Positions 11,750 to 23,351 of a DNA stretch of 64,000 nt are shown here, in pieces (position 1 is the first letter of the stretch; each line of letters begins with the position of its first letter). The notes under the pieces are model-generated. The model was not told the origin of the DNA, searched no databases, and was given only the letters and a program-made list of their open reading frames with translations. The translations under genes and the position numbers were made by a program. Source of the stretch: Oenanthe sinensis (taxonomy: Eukaryota; Streptophyta; Magnoliopsida; Apiales; Apiaceae); the NCBI GenBank assembly GCA_028671895.1, contig CM053802.1, forward strand, positions 18,855,631 through 18,919,630. Direction: 5' to 3'.

Positions 11750-12200
11750 GGGAAGCATAGAATGACTAATATTTAGCTAAATTTATTTTTTATATTATAT
11801 TTTATTGATATATACTATAAAATTTTATAACGTTGAGAATTTATGTTAATATAATATAATATTATCCGTGAGAAGTTGTATAAAAGGAGGACTATCGGGG
11901 GTTAGAGTTGTATGTTATTATACAATGATATTTATATATTAATATTTATAAACTTTAATGATATATTAAATAAAAATTATAGGATAAGTAGGAATCTTAA
12001 AATAGAAAATATAGAATATAATTTAAATATAATATAATACTATTTGTGAGAAGTTATATAAAAGGAGGACTATCGGGGGTTAGAGTTATATGTATGATAA
12101 TTTTTTTTTAAATTAGATTTTATTAAAATTGAATGGTTAAGATCGTTTTTATTATTCATCAAAAATTAAACTGTTAGAATCTTTTCTATATTCACCTTGG
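11750..12200 (-). repeat. Repeat family with internal duplication, inverted relative to 18600-19340
   Basis: Two internal copies of tataaaaggaggactatcgg and flanking DNA occur near 11880 and 12058. The same sequences occur in the opposite orientation three times at 18600-19340. One end of the family carries a degenerate hairpin: 'ataactcgtgggaagcatagaatg' here and 'attctgtgcttcgcacggattataa' at 19312. A short GC hairpin followed by a few bases at the terminus resembles Helitron-type 3' ends, but that assignment is tentative. Confidence 0.55.
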
Positions 12201-12260
12201 ACCAAAATTTTTAATTTTTCAACTATAATAATATAATATAGTATAGTATAGATGGAGCAT

Positions 12261-12551
12261 TTAAATTACCCGGGTGTGAAATTTATTTCCCTGGGGGCGT
12301 TCGAAGCGTTCAGTAGCCTTTTTAGATAGAAGCCTGAAGTATAGTCGGTGTGATGAGGCTCCGACTCCGGCTCCGGAAGCCGTCCACAGACCAAACTTCC
12401 AGTTCAATCCCAAGTTGTCAGCATGTACTTTTTCACACATCTCTAACCACCCATTCTTCCAAGTCTCATCGCCAAAACACAATTTTTTCCAAACCCCATC
12501 GTCGTCGCTTGATATCAACACCCTCCATTCACGATCCGTGCCAGCTTTGCA
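12261..12551 (-). pseudogene. Unrecognised open reading segment (gene fragment?)
   Basis: A 96-codon open stretch without an ATG reads from Cys-Lys at 12551 through a Trp-rich segment (REWRVLISSDDDGVWKKLC, then ETWKNGWLEMC and WKFGLWTASG) to a stop at 12261. Its GC content is higher than its surroundings, which suggests real or former coding sequence. The spacing of Trp/Leu/Cys is faintly F-box-like, but I do not recognise a family. It lies about 330 bp beyond the stop codon of the mannanase gene and has no visible splice partners, so a captured or truncated exon is the likeliest explanation. The 12552-12879 gap holds only the mannanase 3' UTR region. Confidence 0.35.
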
Positions 12552-12879
12552 TCATCTGCAGTTTCAGCTCTAGCATGCTTTAATTTTTTGATGCTTCATC
12601 TTTTTTATTGCGTTATTATAGTTTGGGACATATATGCACTTAAGTATACCTATTATATATAGTGTCATCATGACAATTAAATTGACTCGGGTCCTTGTAT
12701 ATCTTTAATTATACATTGCAAAACCATGATGTCCCTTTCCTTTTTCAACCAAAAAGAATTCTACATAGACCTATTAATCTATTATGAAGAATGTGGTACA
12801 AACTAATCTCAACCAACACCATCCAACACAACTCAGTTCTTAAACCATAGAAACACTCGAACAAAACATTGAATCAGAA

Positions 12880-15800
12880 TCAACGTGAACACAATTGTTT
12901 CAAGTACCTAGTTTGCCAGGGTATGACTCCTTGTATTCTTGCTAGCCTACAAGATTGTTCGGTTATCAGCTTATATGTAGATGGTCTCTGCCATGGCACT
13001 ATTCCAAATTCATCATTGTAGTCTTCCATTCCTCCAACAAAGAATTGCCATGCAAAAGATCCTGCTCCTGCCCCTTTCTTCTTCGCAGATTTGTATATAA
13101 TGTCGAAAACAATTTTGTAGAACCTATCTCGCTGAGCTGGGTCAAAACCTTTGTTCTCGCTGGACAATCCGAATTCAGTGAACATGATAGGTTTCATGAG
13201 CTCCTTATCACCATCTTCAATGTGAGATTCCATCCATGTTGAAACAAATTTTAATTTGTACTCGAGATCTTGCACATGAGTCCTGCACCAGGAAGAAACT
13301 GATTAAATTATTGTATATATGTTGGCAAAAGAGCTAACAGTTTGTCCTTCGTGAGACAGGACAAATCAGAAATGTAACGACTTACCAATGGTCAGGATAT
13401 ATGTGAACAGATGCAAAGTCGATGGTGGGGAGCATGGAGTTGCGAATAAAATCAGTTCCAAGGTCTGATGCCCACCATTCTGGATTCTGGGTTAATCTTT
13501 TTGAACTTTTAGGACCGTAGAATCCTTCAAGACCCACAGTTAGTAGGTGCTTCCTGTCAATTGCTTTTAAGAAGGTTGACATCTCTTGAATCCAGTCCTG
13601 CACTTATACTACATACAATCAATTCATACTCGGACAAGAAAGAATTCAATGACAACCAGTTAATTGCAACAATGAGAATAAGCAATAACTAGAAAAGAAG
13701 ATTCTCTATTCATAGCACATCATTAAGTTGTGTTTAAGTTTTGTCAAAAATAAAGTTGTGTTTAAGAGACCAGAAACAGTAGTAGTATAATACTTGCAAA
13801 AAAAAAAAAGGATCCCCCTCATCATTTCCACTGGTAGGGACTCGATTTACTCTCATTAATCCAAAAAGTTGCTTAAACGGGTATTCACCATGAAATCCTT
13901 ATAGACTTGAGCAGCGTAAACAAAGTCAGATACCACAAATTTGATTCCTTTGAGCATGCAAGAGAGCCCGGTGTATATATAAAATTATGATGCTGTTGTT
14001 TTTAATAGATGCTTTAAAGCATGAGAATAAACAGTATAGAACACAAAGGACTTGAGAAGTTACAGAATACATTTGGTAGCTCTTAAAATTCTTTAGAACA
14101 TATTAAGCAAAATGTCCAAGTTCATTAGGAAGTCCAGAGCTTACAACTTACTTGCAGAGTGTTGCCTGAAGCATCGCTTACACAACGGGGTTCATTAATT
14201 AGTTCCCAACCAAAAATGGTGGGATCATCTCTGTACTCAATCCCAGTAATAGAGTTCTTCCTCGTCAAAACAGTCTGCAATTGTAAAGTAACTAGTATTG
14301 GTCAATTATTGAAAACATTGTCATTATCTCGATTGTATGAAAAATCCAATTTATTTATATGCTACATAATACAAACAACAAAAAGAAAGGAACTATTGAT
14401 CTCCTCTTCTTGTTCCTTCTTTTTTTTCATTTTGCATCCTAATTTTAGCCCATATCTGATCATTCAATTGGTCAAAGTGTTCAGATATTAGTCCAAGGGA
14501 TCCAACGTGGAACGAGTGGCATGTCCAAGTGTCTGACACAAGTACAGCTACCAAGACCAACAGAGCGGCTGCGTATTCCTTCTCTATAGAAGACTTGTGC
14601 TCAAATGTGCATCCCAAGTCTTGATATTGCCATGACAGTATTTCAAAAAGCAACTTACATTTATATACTACCTAATAAATTTGTGGACCAACCAGGGATT
14701 CCTGAACATATAAGATTAAACATTTGAAAACCGACTTACAGTCTTGATATCTTTAGAAGTAAAGAAACCATATTCATGATGCCTAATCCCCTGAGTGACC
14801 TTGTGATAAGTATTTTTATTTAAAAACCAAGATCATCACCTGGCCAATGATCATTATGTCAATACATTGGCTAGGAACTAGGATGAGTCAACCACCTGCT
14901 TTCACGGGATAGGACATAAAATAGCATATGAGCCATAGGAGGACCTCAAGTAACAAAAATAATTAGCAGTTGACGCCAAACTTGTTCCAGAAGTATCCCT
15001 CTCTTGCATTGACTGTGATACATTTATGTGTTTAATAATTTTAAAGAGCCCATCCACAGACACATAAGTATAAACATAATAACCAAGAGATTTCGGATTG
15101 GATATGAGACTGATTAGGCATATTTGCTACCTTCAAATAGTGTTTGAAATAGCGGCGAATAGATGGATCATAGAAAAATGAATCATTAGAAGATGTTAAA
15201 CCAAGGCCCTCTTCCCATGCCCACTTGACATATTGAGTCTTGCCACCAAAAGCTTGCAAATTATTCACTAGAGCAAGGAGAAGCCTGACGCCTTGCTGCT
15301 TTGCTTCAGCTATGACATGATCCAGTGCCTGCCATAGTATTTAGCCAATAGATGAAAATTGACTAAAAAATTTGAAATTGAACAACAACAACAAATCAAG
15401 GGACATGCATCTTGAAGTAGTTCATAATAATTAATAATTTTAGGCTTCATATGGTAGAAATCTCTTAAGCACATACATGAAATAAAAAAGCATCCCGCAG
15501 TCCCGAACAAGTTGTTAATAATAACAAGAACACAAGATATTACACGTATGTAGAACTGCAATAAGAGGTAAGATCTTTCTTAATCTAAAACTTGGCAAGA
15601 CAGAAATATACTATAACATATTTCGGCATCGGTTTAGTAGATTACATAATTGATAGTCAAAAAATAATTTGTTGAATCAACATAGCTGGAGTATATATAG
15701 AAAATTGTAAAGACTGTCATTAAGCTTCCAAGCACAATAATGAATTTACAAAATAAATTCAACAATAAACCAAGAACTACAATGTTATATTACCCGGAAT

Positions 15801-16156
15801 ACTTTCTCATCAAATTGACCAGGCGAAATCTGGAGCGCATTGTAATCACCATCATTAAAAGCCCAAGTTCGACACACAGTCAAGCCCATCTTAGCACCAG
15901 CTTGCAACATAGCTTTGATTCTGTATTTGCTGTATTCATTCACAGCATGGTCCATCAACCAGTATGAATTCCAGCCATTAACATAGAAAACTCTACCATC
16001 TACCATAAAATGAGACCCATTTCTTTCCACAAAACTCACATTTTTTTCAGAATGATCACCAAAATCAGCCCACATGTCACCAAATGACATATATAGAAAA
16101 GCAACACATGAAGCAAAACCAATAATTGGATAGAACAAGTTATTTCCTGCTCCCAT
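12880..16156 (-). CDS. MAN2: Mannan endo-1,4-beta-mannosidase, GH5 (MAN2-type)
   Basis: Five minus-strand exons, 15794-16156, 15131-15328, 14152-14274, 13386-13597 and 12880-13282, all GT-AG, encode 432 aa; Arabidopsis MAN2 is about 433. The enzyme cleaves beta-1,4-mannosyl bonds in cell-wall mannans and glucomannans. Residues about 8-28 (LFYPIIGFASCVAFLYMSFG) form an N-terminal membrane anchor or signal, as in MAN2. The GH5 barrel follows. The acid/base Glu lies in WELINEP (about E215) and the nucleophile Glu in MFTEFG (about E335). Family blocks VNGWNSYWLMDHAV, ALDHVIAEAKQQGVRLLL and FASVHIYPDHW are intact. The start is the ATG at 16156; upstream in-frame codons lack another ATG. Trp299 is split between exons 4 and 5. 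The gene looks functional. Confidence 0.95.
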
Positions 16157-16221
16157 TTTGTCTTCTTGACTTAACAATCTTATCAAAAACCACTGTCCAA
16201 GATTATAAAAGTGATATCTTC

Positions 16222-16515
16222 AGTACCCTTAGAGCTAAAAATCAAGACTTTGTCAAAATCAGAGATACCCAAATGAGGTATTTTCAAATCTTGAATACCC
16301 TTGAGCTAAAAATCAAGACTTTATCAAAATCAGGGACACCCTAATGAGGTATTTTCAAATCTTGAATACCCCTTGAGCTAAAAATCAAGAATTTCTCAAA
16401 ACTAGAGACACCCAAATGAGATGTTATCAAATCTTGAATACCCACAGGGCTAAAAATCAAGAATCTGTAACATTCACGTATACCCAGGTGAGAGATTATC
16501 AAATATTGAATCTCT
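16222..16515 (-). repeat. 72-bp minisatellite (about 4 copies) just upstream of MAN2
   Basis: Copies of gagctaaaaatcaaga begin at 16232, 16303 and 16375, with a variant at 16447, giving spacings of 71, 72 and 72. On the minus strand a 76-codon frame (16341-16571) runs through the array and repeats a 24-residue unit containing FLIFS and GIQDL. The 71-bp unit nearest MAN2 breaks the frame. The array lies 66-360 bp before the start codon, so it is probably 5' UTR, 5' intron or proximal promoter. Translation is unproven. Confidence 0.85.
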
Positions 16516-16579
16516 TTAGTTTCCAAATCTTTAGGAAACCTAACTAGATCCCCTTTCAAAGAACAACCCAAAATAGCAA

Positions 16580-18590
16580 GAAATTAAATTAAAGACCAAC
16601 AATAATTGATGAAACTCACAAAAAATAGCCATCATAGTACACTTGCATCAAAGAAAACAAAGTTGAAGAAGATATGAACAAGTTTAATCTTCACAAGATA
16701 AGAAAATTATGATTTTTCGAGATGGATGAGAATAAAAAATAGACCTCAGAATGAAAAAAGTTTCCACGGGTGTCTAACATCAAACACAATTATTCATTTG
16801 GTGGACATAAATCTGATGTTATTGTGTACTGAACTTTATATATTGAGCAATAATTATATATTTTTCTATTTTTAGGAGTATATATTATTACAACTATCTG
16901 ATTTTGATTTTTGCTCTCAAAAAATGATTCTGGTTTTGATATTTATGCTACAAAACAAGTAAACAGCTAACATGTCCTTTCATTTTTATAATGCAGTCTA
17001 ATAAAATGTCTGTATGCATATTTCTGTATGGGTCCTATTCCTAATAATTGTTTAATGTATATCTTTATCCGCAGTAAACGAACGAATAGTATTAAAATTA
17101 GGTTTTTGTAAGGAAAAAAAAACCGATAATGGTTGTTAAGTCAAGTACCAGCTGCTGTAGGTGTAACTGTATATACAGTAGTTCTAGCTACAGACAAAAT
17201 GGCGGGTAGCATACAATATTCATAAATAAAATTATTGCTACCGGTGATTAAGAACATAACTCGACATGGTTTATCAAGGTGGTTGTGAATTATGATAGAT
17301 TATTAAATATAGTATTTTTATTTATACGCAGTAATATTTATTAAAAATGTACACTAATAATTAACAACTTTAAAAAAATTCTATGGTGATGCTTTTATAT
17401 TAATTTTATATAAAATTAGGTAGGAAAAGATACATTTTAAAATATTTTATATGAATTTTTAATGATTTGAGAATTTGTCAATTTTTGACCATTTTAATAA
17501 ACAATATTTCAACTTCGATAGATAAAAAAATATTTAAAAAAATGTTATGCCATGTAAGATGGATAATCTCGTTAACAATTTTTATTGAAAATACTCTAAT
17601 GATGTAATCGTGTTTAGAACCGTAAATGAATAGAGTTCTTCGTAAATAAAACTCGCATTCGACTCATTTAGTTTGGGATCGGTTCAGTTCATTTCTTAGT
17701 TCATTTTTTAATAAACATGGTCTTTAATATAAAAATATGTTCAGTTAAAGAAATGAGCCGAGTCGAGTTGGCCTTTTTTAAAACATACCAAACACTTTTT
17801 TTTTCAAAAATACGTTTTTATTTTATTTATATTTTGCAAACATACAATTTTAAAAATTGTTTTTGTAAAAATATGATTTCGCAATCGATGTAACCTGACA
17901 AACTAAAATGAACGTCAAATGCAACAATTAGCAACTTTAATTTTTTTCAAAAATATTTGCATTCAGTTGCATTTGGTTACAAATCGTATATAAAAAAGTT
18001 GCATTTGGTTATTTTAGTTAAAATTGTTATTTTATAAAAAAAATCAAAAGATTGTAAAATCGCCAAAAAAGTATTATTTTTAATAACTACTCGCGAGTTT
18101 TAGGCATGTTCGGCTCCAACTCTTTTAACTTGGTTCGACTCGGATAATATATGTATATTTTAAATTTTTTAATATATAACTCAAGTAATTTAAAATAAAA
18201 ATAAGCTTAATCATTACTCATATCATTATATTTTTCAAATTTATATATAATTTTTATTTTTATGTCACAAATAATATGATTTTTAATTTTTTATCTTAAT
18301 TAAAGATGAAGTTAATATTATATATTAGAAAATTATATATGAATTTATATATTTTATAAATTGATGCGAAGAAAGAGCTATCGAACTTTATATGATATGT
18401 TTTCTAAAATTTAATGATTAATACAATAAACTAACAATGAAAATTTAAGAAGATAAAATTATATTTATAGCGCTAATTAAAGAAATGAGGTCATCTCTGA
18501 ATTTTTTGATATAATTTAATTGTAAAATTATAAGTCATCATTACTGTATTATTATTGCCGAAAGATTAAAAAATTTGGTTGAAGGTGAAC
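16580..18590. other. AT-rich intergenic DNA with repeat fragments
   Basis: This is the upstream region of the mannanase gene. No ORF resembles a known protein. A T-rich repeat at about 17800-18075 (gttgcatttggtta, ttttacaaaaaaa, atcaaaaga motifs) recurs at 20235-20695 and 50690-50945, so it is a dispersed element of unknown type. A segment at 17620-17770 resembles the oligo-purine 'gactcgattcg' repeats seen again at about 19400-19580. Confidence 0.5.
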
Positions 18591-18599
18591 CATTGAAAA

Positions 18600-19340
18600 A
18601 ATCATGACTGTCCAATTTTTGATGAACCATATAAACGACCTTAACTATTTAATTTTAATAAAATCTAATTTTAAAAAGAATATATATCATACATACAACT
18701 CTAACCATGTAGTTCTCCTTTTATACAACTTCTCACGGATAATATTATATTATATTTAAATTATATTTTTTATTTTCTATTTTAAGAATCATATTTATCT
18801 TATAATTTTTATTTAATATATCATTAAAATTTATTAATATTAATATATAAATATCATTGTATAATAACACACAACTCTAACCCCTACTAACTGTCTAATT
18901 TTAGATGAACTATAAAAACGATCTTAACCATTTAATTTTAATAAAATCTAATTTTAAAAAGAATATATATCATACATACAATTCTAACTCCCGGTAGTCC
19001 TCCTTTTATACAACTACTCACGGATAATATTATATTATATTTAAATTATATTCTATATTTTCTATTTTAAAAATCCTATTTATTCTATAATTTTTATTTA
19101 ATATATCATTAAAGTTTATGAATATTAATATATAAATATCATTATATAATAACATACAACTCTAACCCCCCGATAGTCCTCATTTTATACAACTTCTCAC
19201 AGATAATATTATATTATATTAACATAAATTCTCAACGTTATAAAATTTTATAGTAAATATCAATAAAATATAATACAAAAAATAAATTTGCCTAAATATT
19301 AGTCATTCATTCTGTGCTTCGCACGGATTATAAGTTTGTA
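18600..19340 (+). repeat. Three-unit repeat ending in a degenerate hairpin
   Basis: Units start near 18610 (ctgtccaatttttgatgaac) and 18890 (ctgtctaattttagatgaac), with a third partial near 19153. Each contains 'acatacaactctaacc', 'tccttttatacaact' and 'cacggataatattatatta'. The array ends at about 19345 with ctgtgcttcgcacgg followed by attataag. It is the inverted counterpart of 11750-12200. A Helitron-like non-autonomous element is possible but no TC/CTRR ends were confirmed. Confidence 0.55.
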
Positions 19341-19344
19341 TATT

Positions 19345-20780
19345 TATATTTATAATTTGAGTTTAGTTGAGTAAAAATTATGTGAATTGTTAGCGAGCTT
19401 TGGCTTATCTCGAATTCGGTTCAAATTTAATTCAATTGAATAAACTCGTGTTCGGCTTGTTTATTATCCATCCGGTCTTGAACATCACTTTCCGTTCGAT
19501 TAGAAAAGTCGGCTGAACTCGATTCGTTTAAAAAAATAAATAAACTCGGCTTGAATTTGACAAAACTCGATTTGGTCATCTTCGTTTACAACTCTAATAT
19601 TTATATATTTATTGATCAAATATTTTTATTATTTTTTTACTAGATAATATTCTCGTGTTTCTCTTTAAAATATAAAATATAAAATTAGTTTATAGATAAT
19701 TTATAAGCTAACTATTGTAAAATTTTAATTGAATTTATAAATTGAATTTAAATTATTTATATAATCCGTGCAAGATACGAGACTATTATAAATTCTAAAT
19801 TTTAGCATTCTTAATATGCTCCCCGATTAAATCTTATTTATTTATGCATGTTGAATCGTTTACGATTTCTATCATAGTCGTGGAATGGTAAACTCTAGGA
19901 TATTAGTAATAGTACAGTATTAGGAGTATTGTTATTATTAGAAATAATTTAATTTAACAACCTTTGTTTTAGAAGACACTTGTCCCCACATTTAACGTGT
20001 AACCAAAGAATAGAACGACTCCGAAGCTCAGTTACGCCTTGATTTCAGCAAAGTGAGTCCATCTGTTTGGGGTAGGTGTTTGTAGGTCCCGCTAATGACA
20101 AATTCCAGTACCCACGGGCAACAAGTCAACAACCACCGACACCGTCAATTGCTGCAATTTTCATTTTTATGGAGTACAAAAAGAGTTCAGGTTTGCATTA
20201 ACAAAAATACATGTGAGCAAATTATTAAATTTTTCTTCAAATGTAAACAATAAGGTTTTTTTTTAATACTTAAGGACAAATTTTTTTTGTAAAAATATTG
20301 ACTTTTTTTAAAATATTTTGTAAAAATACGATTTTTTTTAAAAATGCAAAAATAAATTTTTTTTAATTTTTTTATTACCAAAATATGGTTTGTAACTTTA
20401 CAAGTTTACAACCATATTTGTAATTGAAATTAATCGAAATCAACCATAAATGCAAATTTAAAATTTAATAAAAATAATTATTTTTTGGTTGCATAATACA
20501 TTACTCAATAATTTGTACGGTTAAAATCAAAATGTAATAAAAAACAACTTCAATTATATTTCAGAAAAATAGAAAAATAAGTTGCATATAATTGTTTTTG
20601 GTTGCAAACCGTATTTTTACAAAAAAAATCAGAAAATGGTAAAATCGCAAAAAAAAATTAAAAATTTAGTATTTTTGGTAATATATCAAAAATTAATACC
20701 TTTCTCGGTTCAAAATATTTATTCTTTCAATTTTTAGATATATAACATATATAAAAATATAATTTAACAGTTAGGAAAGG
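19345..20780. other. AT-rich intergenic DNA, dispersed T-rich repeat
   Basis: No gene is visible. The part at 20235-20695 is a low-complexity repeat (atatttttacaaaaaaaatc, ttgcatataattg, gtaaaatcgcaaaaaa motifs) shared with 17800-18075 and 50690-50945. The short relatively GC-rich piece at 19970-20160 shows no coding pattern. Confidence 0.45.
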
Positions 20781-20787
20781 GAGACTA

Positions 20788-22405
20788 AGAGCATTCTCAT
20801 CTGGCACCCAAACCTCTTCCCCAAAATTATACTAAAAATAATAATTTCCCATAATTTTTCTCAAATTTTATTTATATTCTAAAAATTTCCTACATTTCAG
20901 TCCCCATCTCTATACCTATTTTCATTTTTTATTAATTTCCTTTTCTTATATTTATAATTTTAACTATCAAATTTTATCACATTTAAATTTCATCACATTT
21001 AAATTCTTAAAATGTTTTAGAAAATATATTTGCATTTAATATTTTTGAAAAGGGTTAAATCTCGAAATGATTACTGAAGTGAAGGACATGTATCAAATAG
21101 GTGACTCTAGTTATCGGGGTCTCGTTTTGACCACTATAGTGGAGAGTAATGACACCCGTTATTTTTACTGTTCCTCCCGTTAACGACTGCTTGACTTAAA
21201 CGGAAAATACACGTGATGCACATAATGTAATTGATATATATTTTGAATCATAAAATAACTATTATTTACATATATCAATATGGATCATGTATTATTTAAA
21301 ATTAAAAAAAAATCCTTTTTCAAATCTTAATTGTTCTTTTTTTGTTATGTACAGGAAAATTCGGATTTTCTTATAAAATCAAAATTTATTTTCTATTTTA
21401 AAATCTTAATCATTCTTTTGAATTATATACGAAAAATTCAAATTCTATTTTTAAGAAAATAAAAAGTCTCAAAATTTCATTTTGAACAATGATATTTTGA
21501 AAAAATATTTAAATTTATTTATCAAATATTGATAGTTTTTTACTTTTTACGCTTGTGGGACATTTGAAATTAAAAAGAAATAAAAACCATATTTTAAAAT
21601 TAAAATTAAAAATAAATTAAATTCTTTTTATAAAATTTAGCAAATAAAATTAGACTATCTTTAGAAAGAAATTAAAATATAAAATTTATTTAGACAATCT
21701 TTAAATCTATTTATCAAATATTGATAGTTTTTTATCTTTGGAAAGAATTAAAAAAACTTAATTTTGGATTGATTTTTAAGAAAATTTAATTTTTTTATAA
21801 ATAAAAAAAGAGATTGAGATTTTAAAATATAAAACAAATTTTTTTAGTTTAAATAATACATATACATTGGTCCGTCTGTGTCTCACGTGTCGATCATGTG
21901 CATTTTCCGTTTAAGTCAACTAGTCATTAACGGAAAATACAGTCAAACTAACGGTACTGTCATTACTCTCCACTATAGTGGTCAAAACGAGACCCCGATA
22001 ACTAGAGTCACATATTTAATACATGTCCTTCACTTCAGTGAGCATTTTGAGATTTAACTCTTTTTGAAAATTTCTATTTTCATATAATAATTTAATATTC
22101 AGTTTTTTCTTAAAAATGAAATTTTCAAAAATATGTATAATTATTATCTATTTAAAATAATAATATATGTGTAAGAGTTAAAATGACAAAAATATAAAAT
22201 AAAAGGAAGTGTTTTTTGAATAAAATAAAATAAAATATTTAATAAGATAAAAAAATAGAACATAGATGAATAGTATGACCCCAAATATGGGGACATGTTT
22301 TTTATCCCTAAAACTAAACCCTATTTTGAGATTCCGGATATAAATGACATTTTGACAACTCTTCCTTGGGAATGGGGAGAGCAATGGGTTCCATTGGGAA
22401 TGCTA
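20788..22405. mobile_element. MITE-like element interrupted by a MULE MITE
   Basis: The left end reads gagcattctcatctgg (20790) and the right end ccattgggaatgct (22390), an imperfect inverted pair of the common plant 'GAGCATTCCCAATGG' type. The arms (20790-21041 and 22071-22405) are AT-rich and non-coding, and the 1009-bp MULE-type element lies between them. No reliable TSD is visible, so the outer element is a weaker call than the inner one. Confidence 0.4.
21052..22060. mobile_element. Mutator-like (MULE) MITE, 1009 bp, long TIRs
   Basis: Terminal inverted repeats of roughly 180 bp start GGGTTAAATCTCGAAATG on the left and, reverse-complemented, GAGTTAAATCTCAAAATG on the right. Both arms contain 'gactctagttatcggggtct' and 'ttgaccactatagtggagag'. 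An identical TTTTTGAAAA flanks both sides (21042-21051 and 22061-22070), consistent with the 9-10 bp duplication of Mutator-type transposition. The interior is non-coding. Confidence 0.9.
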
Positions 22406-22548
22406 TAATATACTCTCCCTATATATCTTTAAATATACTCTAAAAATTCATTAAAACTCTAAAAATATTTAAATAATGTATATTAAAGTGATTTATTCAA
22501 AAATATCTTAAAAATGAAGTAATTTATTAATTAAACTCCAACATAAAC

Positions 22549-23351
22549 ATTATATATAGATCACATAGTATATCTCATCAGTGTGCAATACGACTCAAAA
22601 CTACTTATGTAGAGTAGACTCTGAGCATTGGAAACACAAAATTGAACCGAAAAACTATGTTTTATGTTATGGTGGTTTATATACCGGAGACTTTGTACCG
22701 GGAGATGAGAAATTGATAAACAGAGTCTTTGGACAATTTTGTGGCTTACGGACGACCTCTCATCCATGCGCAGACATAGTCAAGTAAGATTTTTTATAAA
22801 TCAAATTACTTGTTGCTTGAAAGCATAATAATGTCATCATAAATCGGGAAAACATGTTTATCAAAAGAAAAATACTATAATAATATTCACCGAAGGTAAC
22901 CTTCGGTAAATACTAGGACTTGTTGATACTAAATATGAACTTGATTTCATGACGACTTATCAGCCCGTAATTAAGAATTAAAAGAGACCCAATTATTCAA
23001 TAATCCTCACATACTCACTATAATTATTGAGAATATAATAAATAAGGAAACTTATTATGTATATTTGATTTGTTCTTAAAGAATTGGAGTATTGGCCTAA
23101 ACAGAATCCTACACGGAAAATGTAATTATCCTAATAGAACTGCGTGGAGTTCATCCCTATATAAAGGGTACGTAAGCAACTTGAGAGGGGTTCCGAAATT
23201 TTATAATCTCTTAAAATTAATTCTCTCAAACTCAATTTCAAATCAAATAAACCATAATTTTCTCCCCAAAATTGTCATGTATATTCAATCCCTAAATTTA
23301 TAACTCTATAAGGGTTTGAAGTTTGGTCTATAACGAAAATTGGTTTCAACA
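22549..23351 (+). repeat. Left LTR of the 22.5-31.6 kb retroelement
   Basis: It aligns along nearly its whole length with the right LTR, sharing blocks such as atagatcacatagtatatct, gactcaaaactacttatg, 'gcttacggacgacctctcatcc' and the end attggtttcaaca. The first 25-40 bp of the right LTR (TGATCTATAA...) are not recognisable here, so the left edge is eroded or truncated. Indels such as the one at about 22880-22920 show considerable age. Confidence 0.75.

Noticed and set aside
16222..16515. CRISPR-like regularly spaced repeat
   Set aside because: The 72-bp unit repeats as a whole without unique spacers, and the DNA is a plant nuclear region; it is a minisatellite.
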